This document shows positions 54,028 to 63,246 of a DNA stretch of 64,000 nt, piece by piece. The notes under the pieces were generated by a model. The model did not search any database and was not told the origin of the DNA. It worked only from the letters and a program-made list of their open reading frames with translations. The position numbers and the translations under genes were made by a program. The stretch comes from Bacillus sp. BA3 (GTDB lineage: Bacteria > Bacillota > Bacilli > Bacillales > DSM-1321), in assembly GCA_002835675.1 (NCBI GenBank), contig PIZR01000001.1:486303-550302 (forward strand), read 5' to 3'. Every line of letters begins with the position of its first letter. Within the stretch, counting starts at the first letter, position 1.

Positions 54028-54028
54028 G

Positions 54029-55153
54029 ATGAATTCCATATATGATGCAATCATTGTTGGGGGAGGAGTAATAGGTGGATCCATTGCTTTTCAATTAGCC
54101 AAACGAGGTAAAAAGGTCCTTTTATTGGAAAAAGATAGACTTGCCAGCAAAGCATCCAGTGCTGCAGCCGGGATGTTAGGGGCACAAGCCGAGTTGGATG
54201 CTGATAACCCGCTTTTTACATTGGCAAGCCGAAGCAGGGGGATGTTTCCTGCACTGGCGGAAGAATTAAAAGACATAAGTGGAATAGACATCGAATTAGT
54301 GAACAAGGGCATGTTCAAGGTGGCGCTAACGAATGATCAGGTAGCCGAGTTGAAGAACATGATTAGAGCCCAGCAAGATGCGGGACTTGAGGCTGAATGG
54401 CTATCGACTGCCGAAATAAGGAAAACGGAACCGCTTCTTTCGGATGAGATTAAAGGAGCCATGTTCATTCCTAAGGATGGACAAGTTTCAGCCACTAGGC
54501 TGTCGCTCGCTTTTACTGAATCTGCCGCTGCCCTTGGTGTAGATATAAAGGAATTTGTTCATGTCTCCGACTTAGTTACTGAAAACGGAAGTGTAACGGG
54601 AGTGGTGACGAACATAGGTGCATTTTCATGTGAAAATGTCATCGTGGCAGGTGGGGCTTGGAGTGCTTTCCTCCTTGAAAAATCAGGGATGAAACTAGAC
54701 AGTTATCCTGTAAAGGGAGAGTGCTTTTCCGTCCTGACCGAACGTCCATTGCTTGAAAAAACGGTCTTCTCGCATGGCTGCTATCTTGTGCCCAAAGTAG
54801 GCGGAAGAATCATTGTCGGGGCAACGGTTAAGGCGGGCACTTTCGATCAAAAGGTAAGTCTTGACGGGATTTCTACTTTAATAGAAAGAGCAACGCAATT
54901 GCTTCCGGCGATTAAAGGGACCGAATTGGAAAAGACCTGGGCAGGTATACGCCCACAAACTGGGGACGGCTTGCCGTACTTTGGTGAACATCCGGCATGC
55001 AAAGGGCTTTTCATTGCAACGGGGCACTACAGGAATGGCATCCTGCTTTCTCCAATTACAGGTGTACTTATAGCGGATATTTTAGAAAGGAAGACAAATC
55101 CCGAATGGTCCGCTTTTCGATTGGATCGTTCGATACAGACCCTTTTTTCTTAA
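54029..55153 (+). CDS. thiO: Glycine oxidase ThiO
   Basis: 374 aa from ATG 54029 (GGAAAGGAGACATAAG upstream); the frame is open much earlier inside tenI but has no site there. FAD-binding GGGVIGGSIAFQLAKRG at the N-terminus and IRPQTGDGLPYFGEHP, GHYRNGILLSPITG at the C-terminus. Oxidises glycine to dehydroglycine for thiazole formation. Confidence 0.94.
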   Translation: MNSIYDAIIVGGGVIGGSIAFQLAKRGKKVLLLEKDRLASKASSAAAGMLGAQAELDADNPLFTLASRSRGMFPALAEELKDISGIDIELVNKGMFKVALTNDQVAELKNMIRAQQDAGLEAEWLSTAEIRKTEPLLSDEIKGAMFIPKDGQVSATRLSLAFTESAAALGVDIKEFVHVSDLVTENGSVTGVVTNIGAFSCENVIVAGGAWSAFLLEKSGMKLDSYPVKGECFSVLTERPLLEKTVFSHGCYLVPKVGGRIIVGATVKAGTFDQKVSLDGISTLIERATQLLPAIKGTELEKTWAGIRPQTGDGLPYFGEHPACKGLFIATGHYRNGILLSPITGVLIADILERKTNPEWSAFRLDRSIQTLFS

Positions 55154-55167
55154 TGGAGGTGGATGAA

Positions 55168-55371
55168 TTGGAATTGGTCATTAACGGCGAAAAAATACGG
55201 ATTCCTGCCGATGAATCAACAGTTACAGGGCTTTTGCAACACTTTAATTTACATCAAAAAGTAGTGATTGTTGAATTGAATGATGAAATATTAGCAAAAG
55301 AAAGTTTAAGTGAAACACTTTTGTCAAATGGAGACAAGGTAGAGATTGTACATTTTGTAGGAGGCGGATGA
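55168..55371 (+). CDS. thiS: Sulfur carrier protein ThiS
   Basis: 67 aa from TTG 55168 placed 6-7 nt after GGAGGTG; an ATG at 55153 overlaps the thiO stop and is a possible alternative start adding five residues. Ubiquitin-like beta-grasp: [31 protein letters not shown], ending VHFVGGG with the Gly-Gly terminus that is adenylated by ThiF and carries sulfur to ThiG. Confidence 0.92.
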   Translation: MELVINGEKIRIPADESTVTGLLQHFNLHQKVVIVELNDEILAKESLSETLLSNGDKVEIVHFVGGG

Positions 55372-55373
55372 TT

Positions 55374-56141
55374 ATGTTAAAGATTGGTTCGTATGAATTT
55401 TCTTCAAGATTACTATTAGGTACTGGAAAATATCCAAATTTCGATGTTCAAAAGCAATCAGTGGAGGTTTCGGGGACGGAAATATTAACATTTGCGGTCC
55501 GGAGAATGAACATTTTTGAAGCCAGCCAGCCCAATTTTTTAGAAAAGCTTGATTTGAAAAAGTACACACTCCTTCCCAATACAGCAGGAGCTAAAACAGC
55601 CAAGGAAGCAGTGCGCATAGCCCATCTAGCAAAGGCATCTGGCTTATGTGACATGATTAAGGTAGAAGTCATTGGCTGTCAAAAAACTTTGCTGCCTGAT
55701 CCGATTGAAACATTGAAAGCTGCTGAAGAATTAGTGAAACTAGGATTCACCGTATTACCTTATACTTCGGATGATGTGTTGCTCGCTAAACGCCTGGAAG
55801 AAGTGGGGTGCCATGCAATCATGCCTGGAGCTTCACCAATTGGCTCTGGTCAGGGCATTATAAACCCACTGAACTTACGCTTCATCATGGAACAATCTGA
55901 GGTTCCGGTAATTGTTGATGCAGGGATTGGAACTCCCTCCGATGCGGTTATCGCCATGGAATTAGGGGCGGATGGCGTATTGCTTAACACTGCTGTTTCG
56001 GGAGCAAAAGACCCCGTCAAAATGGCGAAAGCAATGAAACTTGCCATTGAGGCAGGTCGATTGGGGTATGAAGCAGGAAGAATCGAAAAAAATGATTACG
56101 CGATAGCAAGCAGTCCAGTTGAAGGATTGAGCATTGGATGA
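55374..56141 (+). CDS. thiG: Thiazole synthase ThiG
   Basis: 255 aa. Start at ATG 55374 (TAGGAGG 9 nt upstream) rather than 55368. TIM barrel with [35 protein letters not shown], Schiff-base Lys in DMIKVEVIG, and [20 protein letters not shown]. Condenses dehydroglycine, DXP and ThiS thiocarboxylate. Overlaps the thiF start. Confidence 0.95.
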   Translation: MLKIGSYEFSSRLLLGTGKYPNFDVQKQSVEVSGTEILTFAVRRMNIFEASQPNFLEKLDLKKYTLLPNTAGAKTAKEAVRIAHLAKASGLCDMIKVEVIGCQKTLLPDPIETLKAAEELVKLGFTVLPYTSDDVLLAKRLEEVGCHAIMPGASPIGSGQGIINPLNLRFIMEQSEVPVIVDAGIGTPSDAVIAMELGADGVLLNTAVSGAKDPVKMAKAMKLAIEAGRLGYEAGRIEKNDYAIASSPVEGLSIG

Positions 56142-57157
56142 GTGAACGTTATTCACGTCAAGAACTTTTTGGCCCTATTGGAGCAGAAGGGCAAATGAAA
56201 ATTCGCAAAAAGCACGTTTTGGTGATTGGAGCGGGTGCTCTCGGTACGGGAACTGCGGAAGGTCTTGTACGAGCCGGAATTGGGAAACTCACCATTGTTG
56301 ACAGAGATTATGTAGAGTGGAGCAACCTTCAAAGACAACAGCTTTATTGTGAAGAAGATGCACAAAAAAGAATACCGAAAGCAGTGGCAGCAAAGAATCG
56401 TTTGCAAGCGCTAAATTCGGACGTTATCGTAAATTCATTTGTGGCGGATGTATCGGTTGATGAATTGGCTAAGCTGGTTGAAGGCGTGGATTTAATATTG
56501 GATGCCACTGATAATTTCGACACCAGGATGCTTATCAACGATACTGCGCAAAAATATAAAATACCGTGGATTTACGGGGCCTGTGTAGGAAGTTATGGGA
56601 TAAGTTACACGGTGATTCCGGAGGCGACCCCATGTTTGAATTGTTTGCTGGAAACGGTTCCGATGGGAGGTCTGACATGTGATACGGCGGGAATCATCAG
56701 CCCTGCTGTTCAAACGGTCGTTGCTCATCAAATGGCGGAAGCTTTAAAAATCCTTGTCGAAGATCATGCATCGCTAAGAAACAAAATCGTTTCATTTGAT
56801 CTTTGGAAAAATGAACATTCATCCATAAATGTAGCGCAATTAAAAAAAGATACTTGTTTGTCCTGCGGGTCAAATCGAACGTATCCCCACCTCTCTTATT
56901 CAAATCGAACAAAGACAGCCGTTTTATGCGGAAGGGATTCTGTCCAGATTCGGCCGGCAATCAAGCTTGAACGAGACTTGGCGGAACTCGAAGAATATCT
57001 TCTCGCACAAGGTGGTAAGATCGTCAGGAATCCTTATTTACTTTCATTTACCATTGGAACCCATCGGTTAGTCGTTTTTAAAGACGGACGGGCGTTGATT
57101 CATGGAACAAAAGATATTGCAGAGGCAAAAACGTTATATCATCGTTATTTTGGCTGA
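56138..57157 (+). CDS. thiF: ThiS adenylyltransferase ThiF
   Basis: 339 aa E1-like enzyme. [19 protein letters not shown], nucleotide loop [49 protein letters not shown]; zinc Cys pairs CLNCLLE and CLSCGSNR. Adenylates the ThiS C-terminus. Starts within the thiG stop (ATGA). Last gene; a thiD gene, which follows in B. subtilis, is absent. Confidence 0.94.
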   Translation: MSERYSRQELFGPIGAEGQMKIRKKHVLVIGAGALGTGTAEGLVRAGIGKLTIVDRDYVEWSNLQRQQLYCEEDAQKRIPKAVAAKNRLQALNSDVIVNSFVADVSVDELAKLVEGVDLILDATDNFDTRMLINDTAQKYKIPWIYGACVGSYGISYTVIPEATPCLNCLLETVPMGGLTCDTAGIISPAVQTVVAHQMAEALKILVEDHASLRNKIVSFDLWKNEHSSINVAQLKKDTCLSCGSNRTYPHLSYSNRTKTAVLCGRDSVQIRPAIKLERDLAELEEYLLAQGGKIVRNPYLLSFTIGTHRLVVFKDGRALIHGTKDIAEAKTLYHRYFG

Positions 57158-57278
57158 AATGGATTGGCACGGACTTTAAATTCACGTTTAAACCGTGAAA
57201 GAGTGCCCAAAAAAGACGCCCATATAATAGGAAGGTATCGAACATTTTCCATGTGATTTATTTGCTGCACAAATATAA

Positions 57279-57320
57279 AACGAAAGCGGTGTCTGCCTTT
57301 TGGGGCGGCACCGCTTCGTT
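57279..57320 (-). terminator. Terminator of sspP (and possibly thiF)
   Basis: Strong stem AACGAAGCGGTG...CCC / GG...CACCGCTTTCGTT on the minus strand followed by TTATATTTG. The plus-strand side has no T-run, so it mainly serves sspP. Confidence 0.75.
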
Positions 57321-57342
57321 ATGGAACGATTATTTAAGCAGC

Positions 57343-57486
57343 TTACATATCATGACTGCTATTATGCTTCTGACGGGAATGCTGTCTGTTTTTCACCTTA
57401 TGAGAACCGCTTAACGGTGCAGGTTGACCTGGATTATTTCCTTTAGGAGCATTTTTTCGAATATCTTTACCATCGTTTTTGTTCAT
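57343..57486 (-). CDS. sspP: Small acid-soluble spore protein P (CotL)
   Basis: 47 aa: starts [20 protein letters not shown] and ends [26 protein letters not shown] is characteristic of SspP. Basic, unstructured, packaged in the spore core. GGAGGGATCGAAC ribosome site. Expected to be SigG-dependent. Same position next to sspO and citB as in B. subtilis. Confidence 0.9.
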   Translation of the reverse strand: MNKNDGKDIRKNAPKGNNPGQPAPLSGSHKVKNRQHSRQKHNSSHDM

Positions 57487-57601
57487 GTTCGATCCCTCCT
57501 ATCTCTTAAGATAATCAGTCCGTGAAATTTTATTCACATACATATATTTGAAAACCTCGTACATGCTATTGATGGACACTATATTTAAGGAGCTGAACCA
57601 A

Positions 57602-57865
57602 ATGCAGGATAAACAAGATAAGCGAAGGGCTTTCCAGGAAGCCCAGCAAAGTTATCAGCAAGTATTTGATGTATACTCATCCATTGAGAAGAACGCACCG
57701 AATTACGGAACGGAATTGAAACATGTGAAGCAGGAAGTGAACGAGGCCTATCAGCAAATACAATCAGCTTTAGTCACCGCTTCCGAACATCAGAAAGAAC
57801 AATTGAGGAAATTCGAACAGGATATTCAGGCAATCGTCAATGAGGTGAATTCTGAGGACTATTGA
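57602..57865 (+). CDS. Small helical hypothetical protein, 87 aa
   Basis: Start ATG 57602 behind AAGGAGCTGAACCAA; the frame is open to 57548 but without a site. Highly polar, rich in Gln, Glu, Lys, and predicted almost all helix with heptad-like spacing (QEAQQSYQQVFDVYSSIEKN; LKHVKQEVNEAYQQIQSAL). No Cys or Trp, no membrane part. It lies in the divergent gap from sspP and converges with sspO. I do not recognise a named family. Confidence 0.65.
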   Translation: MQDKQDKRRAFQEAQQSYQQVFDVYSSIEKNAPNYGTELKHVKQEVNEAYQQIQSALVTASEHQKEQLRKFEQDIQAIVNEVNSEDY

Positions 57866-57922
57866 GTGACAGGTTCTATCGTCTTTTGTGCGTTTTACTT
57901 TTGCGTTTCCTGATTTTAGAAT

Positions 57923-57974
57923 GGAATAGGCTTTTTGAAAAATGCAGTACAACTGCCATTTCAAAAAGCCTATC
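57923..57974. terminator. Bidirectional terminator between 87-aa gene and sspO
   Basis: GGAATAGGCTTTTTGAAAAATG / CATTTCAAAAAGCCTATCC-type stem, loop CAGTACAACTGC; AGGCTTTTT on one arm. Confidence 0.65.
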
Positions 57975-58001
57975 CTGTTTAAAGCCTAGAAATGAGGGAA
58001 A

Positions 58002-58154
58002 TCATTGGTTTTTCTTTCTTTTTTTATTGTTTTGCCTTTGCATTTCCGATAATGGCGGTTCATTTCCCAATTCATCATTGTATCCAGCCCCATTACCTTG
58101 CGCTTTTGCAGCATTCATACCCGGTATAACATGATTTGCCTTTTGTTTTGTCAT
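58002..58154 (-). CDS. sspO: Small acid-soluble spore protein O (CotK)
   Basis: 50 aa: [20 protein letters not shown] at the start, [11 protein letters not shown] at the end, matching the B. subtilis SspO pattern (KANHVI-GMN-AK-QG). Basic spore-core protein, forespore expressed. GGAGGTGTCGAA ribosome site. Transcribed toward sspP but a convergent unknown gene lies between them. Confidence 0.92.
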   Translation of the reverse strand: MTKQKANHVIPGMNAAKAQGNGAGYNDELGNEPPLSEMQRQNNKKRKKNQ

Positions 58155-58320
58155 TTCGACACCTCCACCCATAGAATGCGATAATGTCGAATGATTATGT
58201 ATGAAGTACTAATATGTTTTGTTGGAATAATTTATCAGCCCATAAATAAGGGTATTTTCAATAAAACTCATATCAGCATCGCTTCCTAAATGCACTTTAA
58301 TATGTGGGGGATTTTTTTCT

Positions 58321-58360
58321 ATAAGAGAAACTTATCAAAAACAATAACTTTCTTGTTATT
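58321..58360 (+). promoter_or_regulatory. CcpC-type operator region upstream of citB
   Basis: ATAAGAGAAACTTAT (58321-58335) is an exact ATAA-N7-TTAT dyad, the CcpC-binding pattern known at citB/citZ of B. subtilis. A second perfect dyad AATAAC-TTTCTT-GTTATT lies at 58343-58360. A possible SigA promoter overlaps (TTGTTA 58353-58358, TATATT 58377-58382, 18-nt spacer). Nothing else is seen in 58155-58539. Confidence 0.6.
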
Positions 58361-58539
58361 TACTTATACTCATTTCTATATTAGTATTAAGTTGAAGGAA
58401 GAGTTAGGGTGGGAGAAGAGAGAGAAAATTCGACAAACTAACTTTTTTACTTATATTTATAGTAAACATGGTTTCAGTGAACCAGGTTTTACTTTTATGT
58501 GCAGAATACGTTCTGACAGTTTAATAGGGGGTAATATTC

Positions 58540-61251
58540 ATGACGAAAAATGACGTATACCAAGCGCGTAAGTCCTTTGAAATTGAAGGGAAACGCTACA
58601 ACTACTACAGCCTAGACGCTATTGAAAAAGCAGGGGACGGCCAAGTATCTCGCCTTCCATATTCCATTAAAGTGTTACTTGAAGCGGTACTTCGCCAAGT
58701 AGACGGAAGAGTAATCACAAAAGAACATGTTGCGAACCTTGCTAAATGGGGAACAAGCGAGCAACAAGATATAGATGTTCCTTTCAAACCATCTCGTGTT
58801 ATCCTACAAGATTTCACTGGTGTTCCAGTTGTTGTTGATTTAGCTTCTCTACGTAATGCATTCGCTGCACTTGGTGGAGATCCTGACAAAATCAACCCGG
58901 AAATTCCAGTTGACCTTGTAATTGACCACTCTGTACAAGTTGATAAAGCAGGTACAATCGATTCCCTTGATGCCAATATGGATCTTGAATTCGAACGTAA
59001 TGCAGAGCGTTACCAGTTCCTAAGCTGGGCTCAAAAATCATTCAATAACTACCGTGCGGTTCCACCAGCAACTGGTATCGTTCACCAAGTTAACCTTGAG
59101 TACCTTGCGAACGTAGTGCATGCAGTTGAAACTCCAAACGGCGATTTTGAAGTATTCCCTGACTCTGTATTCGGTACAGATTCTCATACTACAATGATCA
59201 ACGGTATTGGTGTTCTTGGTTGGGGCGTCGGCGGTATCGAAGCAGAAGCAGGCATGCTTGGACAGCCTTCATACTTCCCGGTACCTAAAGTAGTCGGTGT
59301 AAAACTGACTGGTCAACTTCCTAAAGGAACAACAGCTACTGACCTTGCATTGAAAGTGACTCAAGTTCTTCGTGCACACGGCGTAGTTGGTAAGTTTGTT
59401 GAGTTCTACGGTCCTGGAGTAGGATACCTTCCACTTGCTGACCGTGCAACAATCGCTAACATGGCTCCTGAATATGGTGCTACAGTTGGTTTCTTCCCTG
59501 TCGATGCAGAAGCGATCGATTACATGCGTTTAACAGGCCGTGATGAAAAACAAATTAAAGTGGTTGAATCTTACTGCAAAGAAAATGGATTGTTCTACTC
59601 TCCTGAAAACGAAGATCCAGCATACAATGATGTTGTGGAAATCGACCTTTCAGCAATTGAACCAAACCTTTCAGGCCCTAAACGCCCGCAAGATTTGATT
59701 CCACTTTCTCAAATGAAACAATCTTTCCATGATGCTATCAATGCACCTATGGGTAACCAAGGTTTCGGCATGGACAATTCTGAATTGGATAAAGAAGTAA
59801 CTGTTAAATTTGCCGATGGTAAAGAAACGGTAATGAAAACAGGTGCGATCGCAATTGCTGCAATCACAAGCTGTACAAATACTTCTAACCCATACGTAAT
59901 GCTTGGGGCAGGTCTTATTGCTAAAAAAGCAGTTGAAAAAGGCTTGACTGTTCCGGATTATGTAAAAACATCATTGGCACCAGGTTCTAAAGTTGTTACT
60001 GGTTACCTTCGTGATGCAGGTCTTCAACCATACCTTGATCAATTAGGATTCAACGTAGTTGGTTACGGCTGTACAACATGTATCGGTAACTCAGGTCCAT
60101 TGGCTGATGAAATCGAAGCAGCTGTTGCTGAAGCAGATCTATTAGTAACTTCAGTACTTTCTGGTAACCGTAACTTTGAAGGTCGTATTCACCCACTTGT
60201 AAAAGCAAACTATCTTGCTTCACCTACTTTGGTTGTAGCTTATGCTCTTGCTGGAACTGTGGACTTCGATCTTAACAATGATTCTCTTGGTAAAGACAAA
60301 GATGGCAACGATGTATATCTTGCTGATATCTGGCCATCACAAGAAGAAGTTAACGCTGCTGTTAAAGCAACAGTTACACCGGAATTATTCCGTAAAGAAT
60401 ACGAAACAGTATTCAACGATAACAAACGTTGGAATGAAATCCAAACAAGCAACGAAGCGATTTATGCTTTCGATTCTAAATCAACATACATTCAAAATCC
60501 TCCATTCTTTGAAGGATTATCACCAGAACCAGGTTCCGTTAACCCGCTTTCCGGCTTGCGCGTAGTAGGTAAATTCGGTGACTCAGTAACAACTGACCAC
60601 ATTTCACCTGCAGGTGCAATCGGTAAAGATACACCAGCTGGTATTTACCTTCGTGAAAACGGAGTGAAACCACGTGACTTTAACTCTTACGGTTCTCGTC
60701 GTGGTAACCATGAAGCAATGATGCGCGGAACATTCGCTAACATTCGTATCCGTAACCAAGTTGCTCCAGGTACAGAAGGTGGTTTCACTACTTACTGGCC
60801 AACTGGCGACGTAATGGCTATCTATGATGCTTGTATGAAATACAAAGCTGATGGAACAGGTCTTGCTGTAATTGCTGGTAAAGACTATGGTATGGGAAGC
60901 TCTCGTGACTGGGCTGCAAAAGGTACTAACCTTCTTGGCATCAAAACAGTTATCGCTGAAAGCTTCGAACGTATTCACCGTTCTAACCTTGCGTTAATGG
61001 GTGTTCTTCCTCTTCAATTCAAAGAAGGCGAAAACGCTGAAACACTAGGATTGACTGGTAAAGAAGCGATTGCAGTTAAAATCGACGAAACAGTTAAACC
61101 ACGTGATATCGTAACAGTTACAGCTACTGATGAAGCTGGAAACGTAAAAGAATTTGATGTACTTGTTCGTTTCGATTCCGAAATCGAAATCGACTACTAC
61201 CGTCACGGTGGTATCCTTCAAATGGTATTACGTAATAAATTAAAAGGCTAA
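58540..61251 (+). CDS. citB: Aconitate hydratase (aconitase)
   Basis: 903 aa AcnA-type aconitase, normal length. Cluster ligands in [10 protein letters not shown] and [13 protein letters not shown]; active-site stretches [32 protein letters not shown] and [14 protein letters not shown]. Converts citrate to isocitrate in the TCA cycle and, when it loses its cluster, binds iron-responsive-like RNA in Bacillus. Codon use is strongly biased (highly expressed gene), unlike its neighbours. GGGGGTAATATTC ribosome site. Confidence 0.98.
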   Translation: MTKNDVYQARKSFEIEGKRYNYYSLDAIEKAGDGQVSRLPYSIKVLLEAVLRQVDGRVITKEHVANLAKWGTSEQQDIDVPFKPSRVILQDFTGVPVVVDLASLRNAFAALGGDPDKINPEIPVDLVIDHSVQVDKAGTIDSLDANMDLEFERNAERYQFLSWAQKSFNNYRAVPPATGIVHQVNLEYLANVVHAVETPNGDFEVFPDSVFGTDSHTTMINGIGVLGWGVGGIEAEAGMLGQPSYFPVPKVVGVKLTGQLPKGTTATDLALKVTQVLRAHGVVGKFVEFYGPGVGYLPLADRATIANMAPEYGATVGFFPVDAEAIDYMRLTGRDEKQIKVVESYCKENGLFYSPENEDPAYNDVVEIDLSAIEPNLSGPKRPQDLIPLSQMKQSFHDAINAPMGNQGFGMDNSELDKEVTVKFADGKETVMKTGAIAIAAITSCTNTSNPYVMLGAGLIAKKAVEKGLTVPDYVKTSLAPGSKVVTGYLRDAGLQPYLDQLGFNVVGYGCTTCIGNSGPLADEIEAAVAEADLLVTSVLSGNRNFEGRIHPLVKANYLASPTLVVAYALAGTVDFDLNNDSLGKDKDGNDVYLADIWPSQEEVNAAVKATVTPELFRKEYETVFNDNKRWNEIQTSNEAIYAFDSKSTYIQNPPFFEGLSPEPGSVNPLSGLRVVGKFGDSVTTDHISPAGAIGKDTPAGIYLRENGVKPRDFNSYGSRRGNHEAMMRGTFANIRIRNQVAPGTEGGFTTYWPTGDVMAIYDACMKYKADGTGLAVIAGKDYGMGSSRDWAAKGTNLLGIKTVIAESFERIHRSNLALMGVLPLQFKEGENAETLGLTGKEAIAVKIDETVKPRDIVTVTATDEAGNVKEFDVLVRFDSEIEIDYYRHGGILQMVLRNKLKG

Positions 61252-61266
61252 TTTCAGCTTTTAGGA

Positions 61267-61304
61267 AGCGGTAAACCTACTTATCAGGTTTACCGCTTTT
61301 TTTG
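61267..61304 (+). terminator. Intrinsic terminator of citB
   Basis: AGCGGTAAACCT-ACTTATC-AGGTTTACCGCT followed by TTTTTTTG. Confidence 0.93.
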
Positions 61305-61457
61305 TGTCAAGTTTATGAAACAATGTGATATCATGTTATGATTTAAAGGAATTGCACTTTTCCGGAGGTCCTTTTATTGTTAAGATGGAATAGGGAAGTT
61401 GTTCTATTTCTGGAAATGGACTAATATTTTTATTGTAATGAGACTAGGGGGACGAGT

Positions 61458-61991
61458 ATGCTTAAAAAAATTATTGCTTCGGTGGCCTTACTATCACTTA
61501 TTACTGTAGCGATTGTGCAGGCGATGGATAATGACTCAAAGGAAAATAACGAAAAAGATGCTTTGGGCGGATTGAAAATTGGAGCTAAAGCACCGAATTT
61601 CTCCCTGAAAACTTTGGATGGGAAACAAGTTGAATTATCGGATTATAAGGGCAAAAAGGTAATGCTGAATTTTTGGGCAACGTGGTGTCCGCCTTGCAAG
61701 AAGGAAATGCCGGATATGGAGAAATATACACAGCAAGCGGGTGATGATGTCGTCGTACTTGCCGTTAATATTGACCCTGAAAATGATGTACAAGCATTTG
61801 TAGAGGATAATGGAATTACTTTTACCATACCGCTGGACAGTCAAAGTGCCAAAAATCCAGTGAATGAGCGCTACAAGATTCTTAGCATACCGACAACGTA
61901 CTTCATCGACAAACAAGGCATCATCAGGAATAAGGTAATTTCAGCCATGCAATTAAAAGATATGGAACGAAATATAAATAGTATGCAGTAG
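61458..61991 (+). CDS. yneN: TlpA/ResA-like thiol-disulfide oxidoreductase (YneN)
   Basis: 177 aa. N-terminal membrane anchor/signal (LKKIIASVALLSLITVAIVQ), then a thioredoxin fold of the AhpC/TSA-Redoxin type with KAPNFSLKTLDGKQVELSDY and active site WATWCPPCKKEMP, cis-Pro region LSIPTTYFID. Extracytoplasmic redox protein. CTAGGGGGACGAGT ribosome site. Position after citB equals yneN of B. subtilis; a link to cytochrome c maturation or spores is not shown. Confidence 0.9.
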   Translation: MLKKIIASVALLSLITVAIVQAMDNDSKENNEKDALGGLKIGAKAPNFSLKTLDGKQVELSDYKGKKVMLNFWATWCPPCKKEMPDMEKYTQQAGDDVVVLAVNIDPENDVQAFVEDNGITFTIPLDSQSAKNPVNERYKILSIPTTYFIDKQGIIRNKVISAMQLKDMERNINSMQ

Positions 61992-62099
61992 GGGAACTTT
62001 ATGAAGTTCCAACAGTATTGAAGGAATTAGCGAAACTCGGTGCCCAAACCCGGCTAGATGCATGGGGCTAGGAGACTTGGCGGCAGTCGGAGGTTTGTA

Positions 62100-62141
62100 G
62101 ACAAGAGGGGGCGGAATTAAAAAATTCCGAACCCTTTTGTC
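62100..62141. other. Strong hairpin in non-coding region after yneN
   Basis: GACAAGAGGG...CGGAATT / AATTCCG...CCCTTTTGTC with AAAA loop. A smaller perfect dyad GGAACTT-TATG-AAGTTCC lies at 61992-62009. The 777-nt gap 61992-62768 also holds the repeat copy 2 but no believable gene. Confidence 0.6.
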
Positions 62142-62300
62142 AATGGCAGCCTCCATTTTACGTGGCACCAGTTGGTATAAAAGTAATCATTTCCAGTTCG
62201 ATCTCGCTGAATAGAATCATGTTTAGAAAGTATCCTCATCACCTCAAGTTTTATTAATTCTATTTTAAGGCAGTGAAGACTTTAGGCAAAAGGGTTCTAT

Positions 62301-62512
62301 CTAAAAGTTAAAACAAAGTTGATTGGAACGGAAGGTACGAGAATCCTGCGGGAAAAGCGAGTCCAGGGGAGACCCGCAGGCGCAAAGGCGCCGAGGAGGC
62401 TCCCGGACCGCCCGCGGAAAGCGAGTGCCTGGAGAGGAAATCAACGTACATTGTACAAACCAAAAAAACTGTAGACAACCTCGATTTTCATCGAGGTTAG
62501 TCTACATTCTGA
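62301..62512. repeat. Dispersed GC-rich repeat element, copy 2
   Basis: Full-length relative of 14867-15056. It begins CTAAAAGTTAAAACAAAG, core 62318-62445 (GTTGATTGGAAC to GGAAATCAAC), and ends with a perfect hairpin TGTAGAC(A)ACCTCGAT / ATCGAGGTT(A)GTCTACA. The core interior is nearly identical to copy 1 over about 100 bp, apart from one missing C. A 67-codon frame inside is an artefact of the GC-rich core. Confidence 0.85.
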
Positions 62513-62513
62513 C

Positions 62514-62545
62514 GGAACCCTTATGAAGTTCCGTTTTATTATTTG
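62514..62545 (+). terminator. Weak hairpin after repeat copy 2
   Basis: GGAAC-CCTTATGAA-GTTCC followed by GTTTTATTATTT. Confidence 0.45.
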
Positions 62546-62768
62546 TTAACAAAGTTGTCAAACTTTAATGAAAAAATCAAAAAATTTAAAAAATTATGGT
62601 TAATGTTCATGAATAAAGGGTTAAAGTATAGAGAGCGGATAAATGGAATTTTAATCAGGTTAAAAATCTGATAATTATAACAATTAAAGGGATGTAAACC
62701 ATATAGTCATAATTTTACGTTAATTTGGCAATACTGAAAATTATATTAAAAATAAGTAGGTGAAAAGT

Positions 62769-62897
62769 ATGAAGAAAAGAAAAAGGACATTTGAAGAATT
62801 AATTAAAGAAAATAAAAGGGAATTATTGATGGACGTTAAGCAAATGGAAAGACTTGAGGAACGTCTTGAAAAAAAACATATGCAAAAGGCTGAATAG
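62769..62897 (+). CDS. FbpB-like small basic protein
   Basis: 42 aa: [20 protein letters not shown], then [19 protein letters not shown]. Matches the pattern of the FbpB family, small basic helpers that in B. subtilis work with the sRNA FsrA to spare iron. AAGTAGGTGAAAAGT ribosome site. A partial Fur-box-like TGATAAT-T-ATAACAA lies about 80 nt upstream (one half good, the other poor). Strong terminator follows. Confidence 0.75.
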   Translation: MKKRKRTFEELIKENKRELLMDVKQMERLEERLEKKHMQKAE

Positions 62898-62907
62898 GTT
62901 TATGCTT

Positions 62908-62956
62908 AAAAAGAGCCAGTGCCATGAAGGTCCCTTCAAGGTGCTGGCTCTTTTTT
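62908..62956 (+). terminator. Intrinsic terminator of the FbpB-like gene
   Basis: AAGAGCCAGTGCC / GGTGCTGGCTCTT with 14-nt loop and TTTTTT tail. Confidence 0.9.
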
Positions 62957-63039
62957 CATGGCTTTTTCAAAAACTGGCATTCATGAATTTCCTCTTTTTT
63001 ATCCATGATAAGAGAAGGATAAGAGAAGGAGGCGATAAA

Positions 63040-63183
63040 ATGGGTAATCCAAAAAAAGATTCCAAACACTTTAGACCGAGCCATCTAGGGACACAACCAA
63101 TAGCAGCAGGTGGGAATAACGGTAAGAAAATGCAGGACAAATCCGGGAAACATCCTCAGGTCATTCAAACTAAAGGCGAGTAA
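63040..63183 (+). CDS. sspN: Small acid-soluble spore protein N
   Basis: 47 aa: [20 protein letters not shown], then [13 protein letters not shown] and a VIQTKGE end, as in B. subtilis SspN (VPSHLGTKP, MQTKGE). Spore-core protein, expected SigG control. GAAGGAGGCGATAAA ribosome site. Followed by tlp after 63 nt, the conserved sspN-tlp pair. Confidence 0.92.
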   Translation: MGNPKKDSKHFRPSHLGTQPIAAGGNNGKKMQDKSGKHPQVIQTKGE

Positions 63184-63246
63184 TCAAGGCTTAATAAAGT
63201 AATCGTAATAATATTATGTAAATAAAAAAACATGAGGTGGAAATTA

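Noticed and set aside
53924-54028. N-terminal extension of ThiO into tenI
   Set aside because: The FAD-binding motif starts a few residues after ATG 54029, which has a strong ribosome site.
54997-55167. N-terminal extension of ThiS
   Set aside because: ThiS is a 66-67 residue protein; the extra sequence is thiO read in another frame.
57862-58134. 90-codon plus-strand frame antisense to sspO
   Set aside because: sspO on the other strand is recognisable over its full length with a good ribosome site.
60604-60978. Long antisense frames inside citB
   Set aside because: Shadow of the strongly biased codon use of aconitase; no start signals.
62323-62526. 67-codon reading frame in the GC-rich repeat
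   Set aside because: It lies wholly in the dispersed element, lacks a ribosome site, has odd Arg/Gly composition, and is not open in copy 1.
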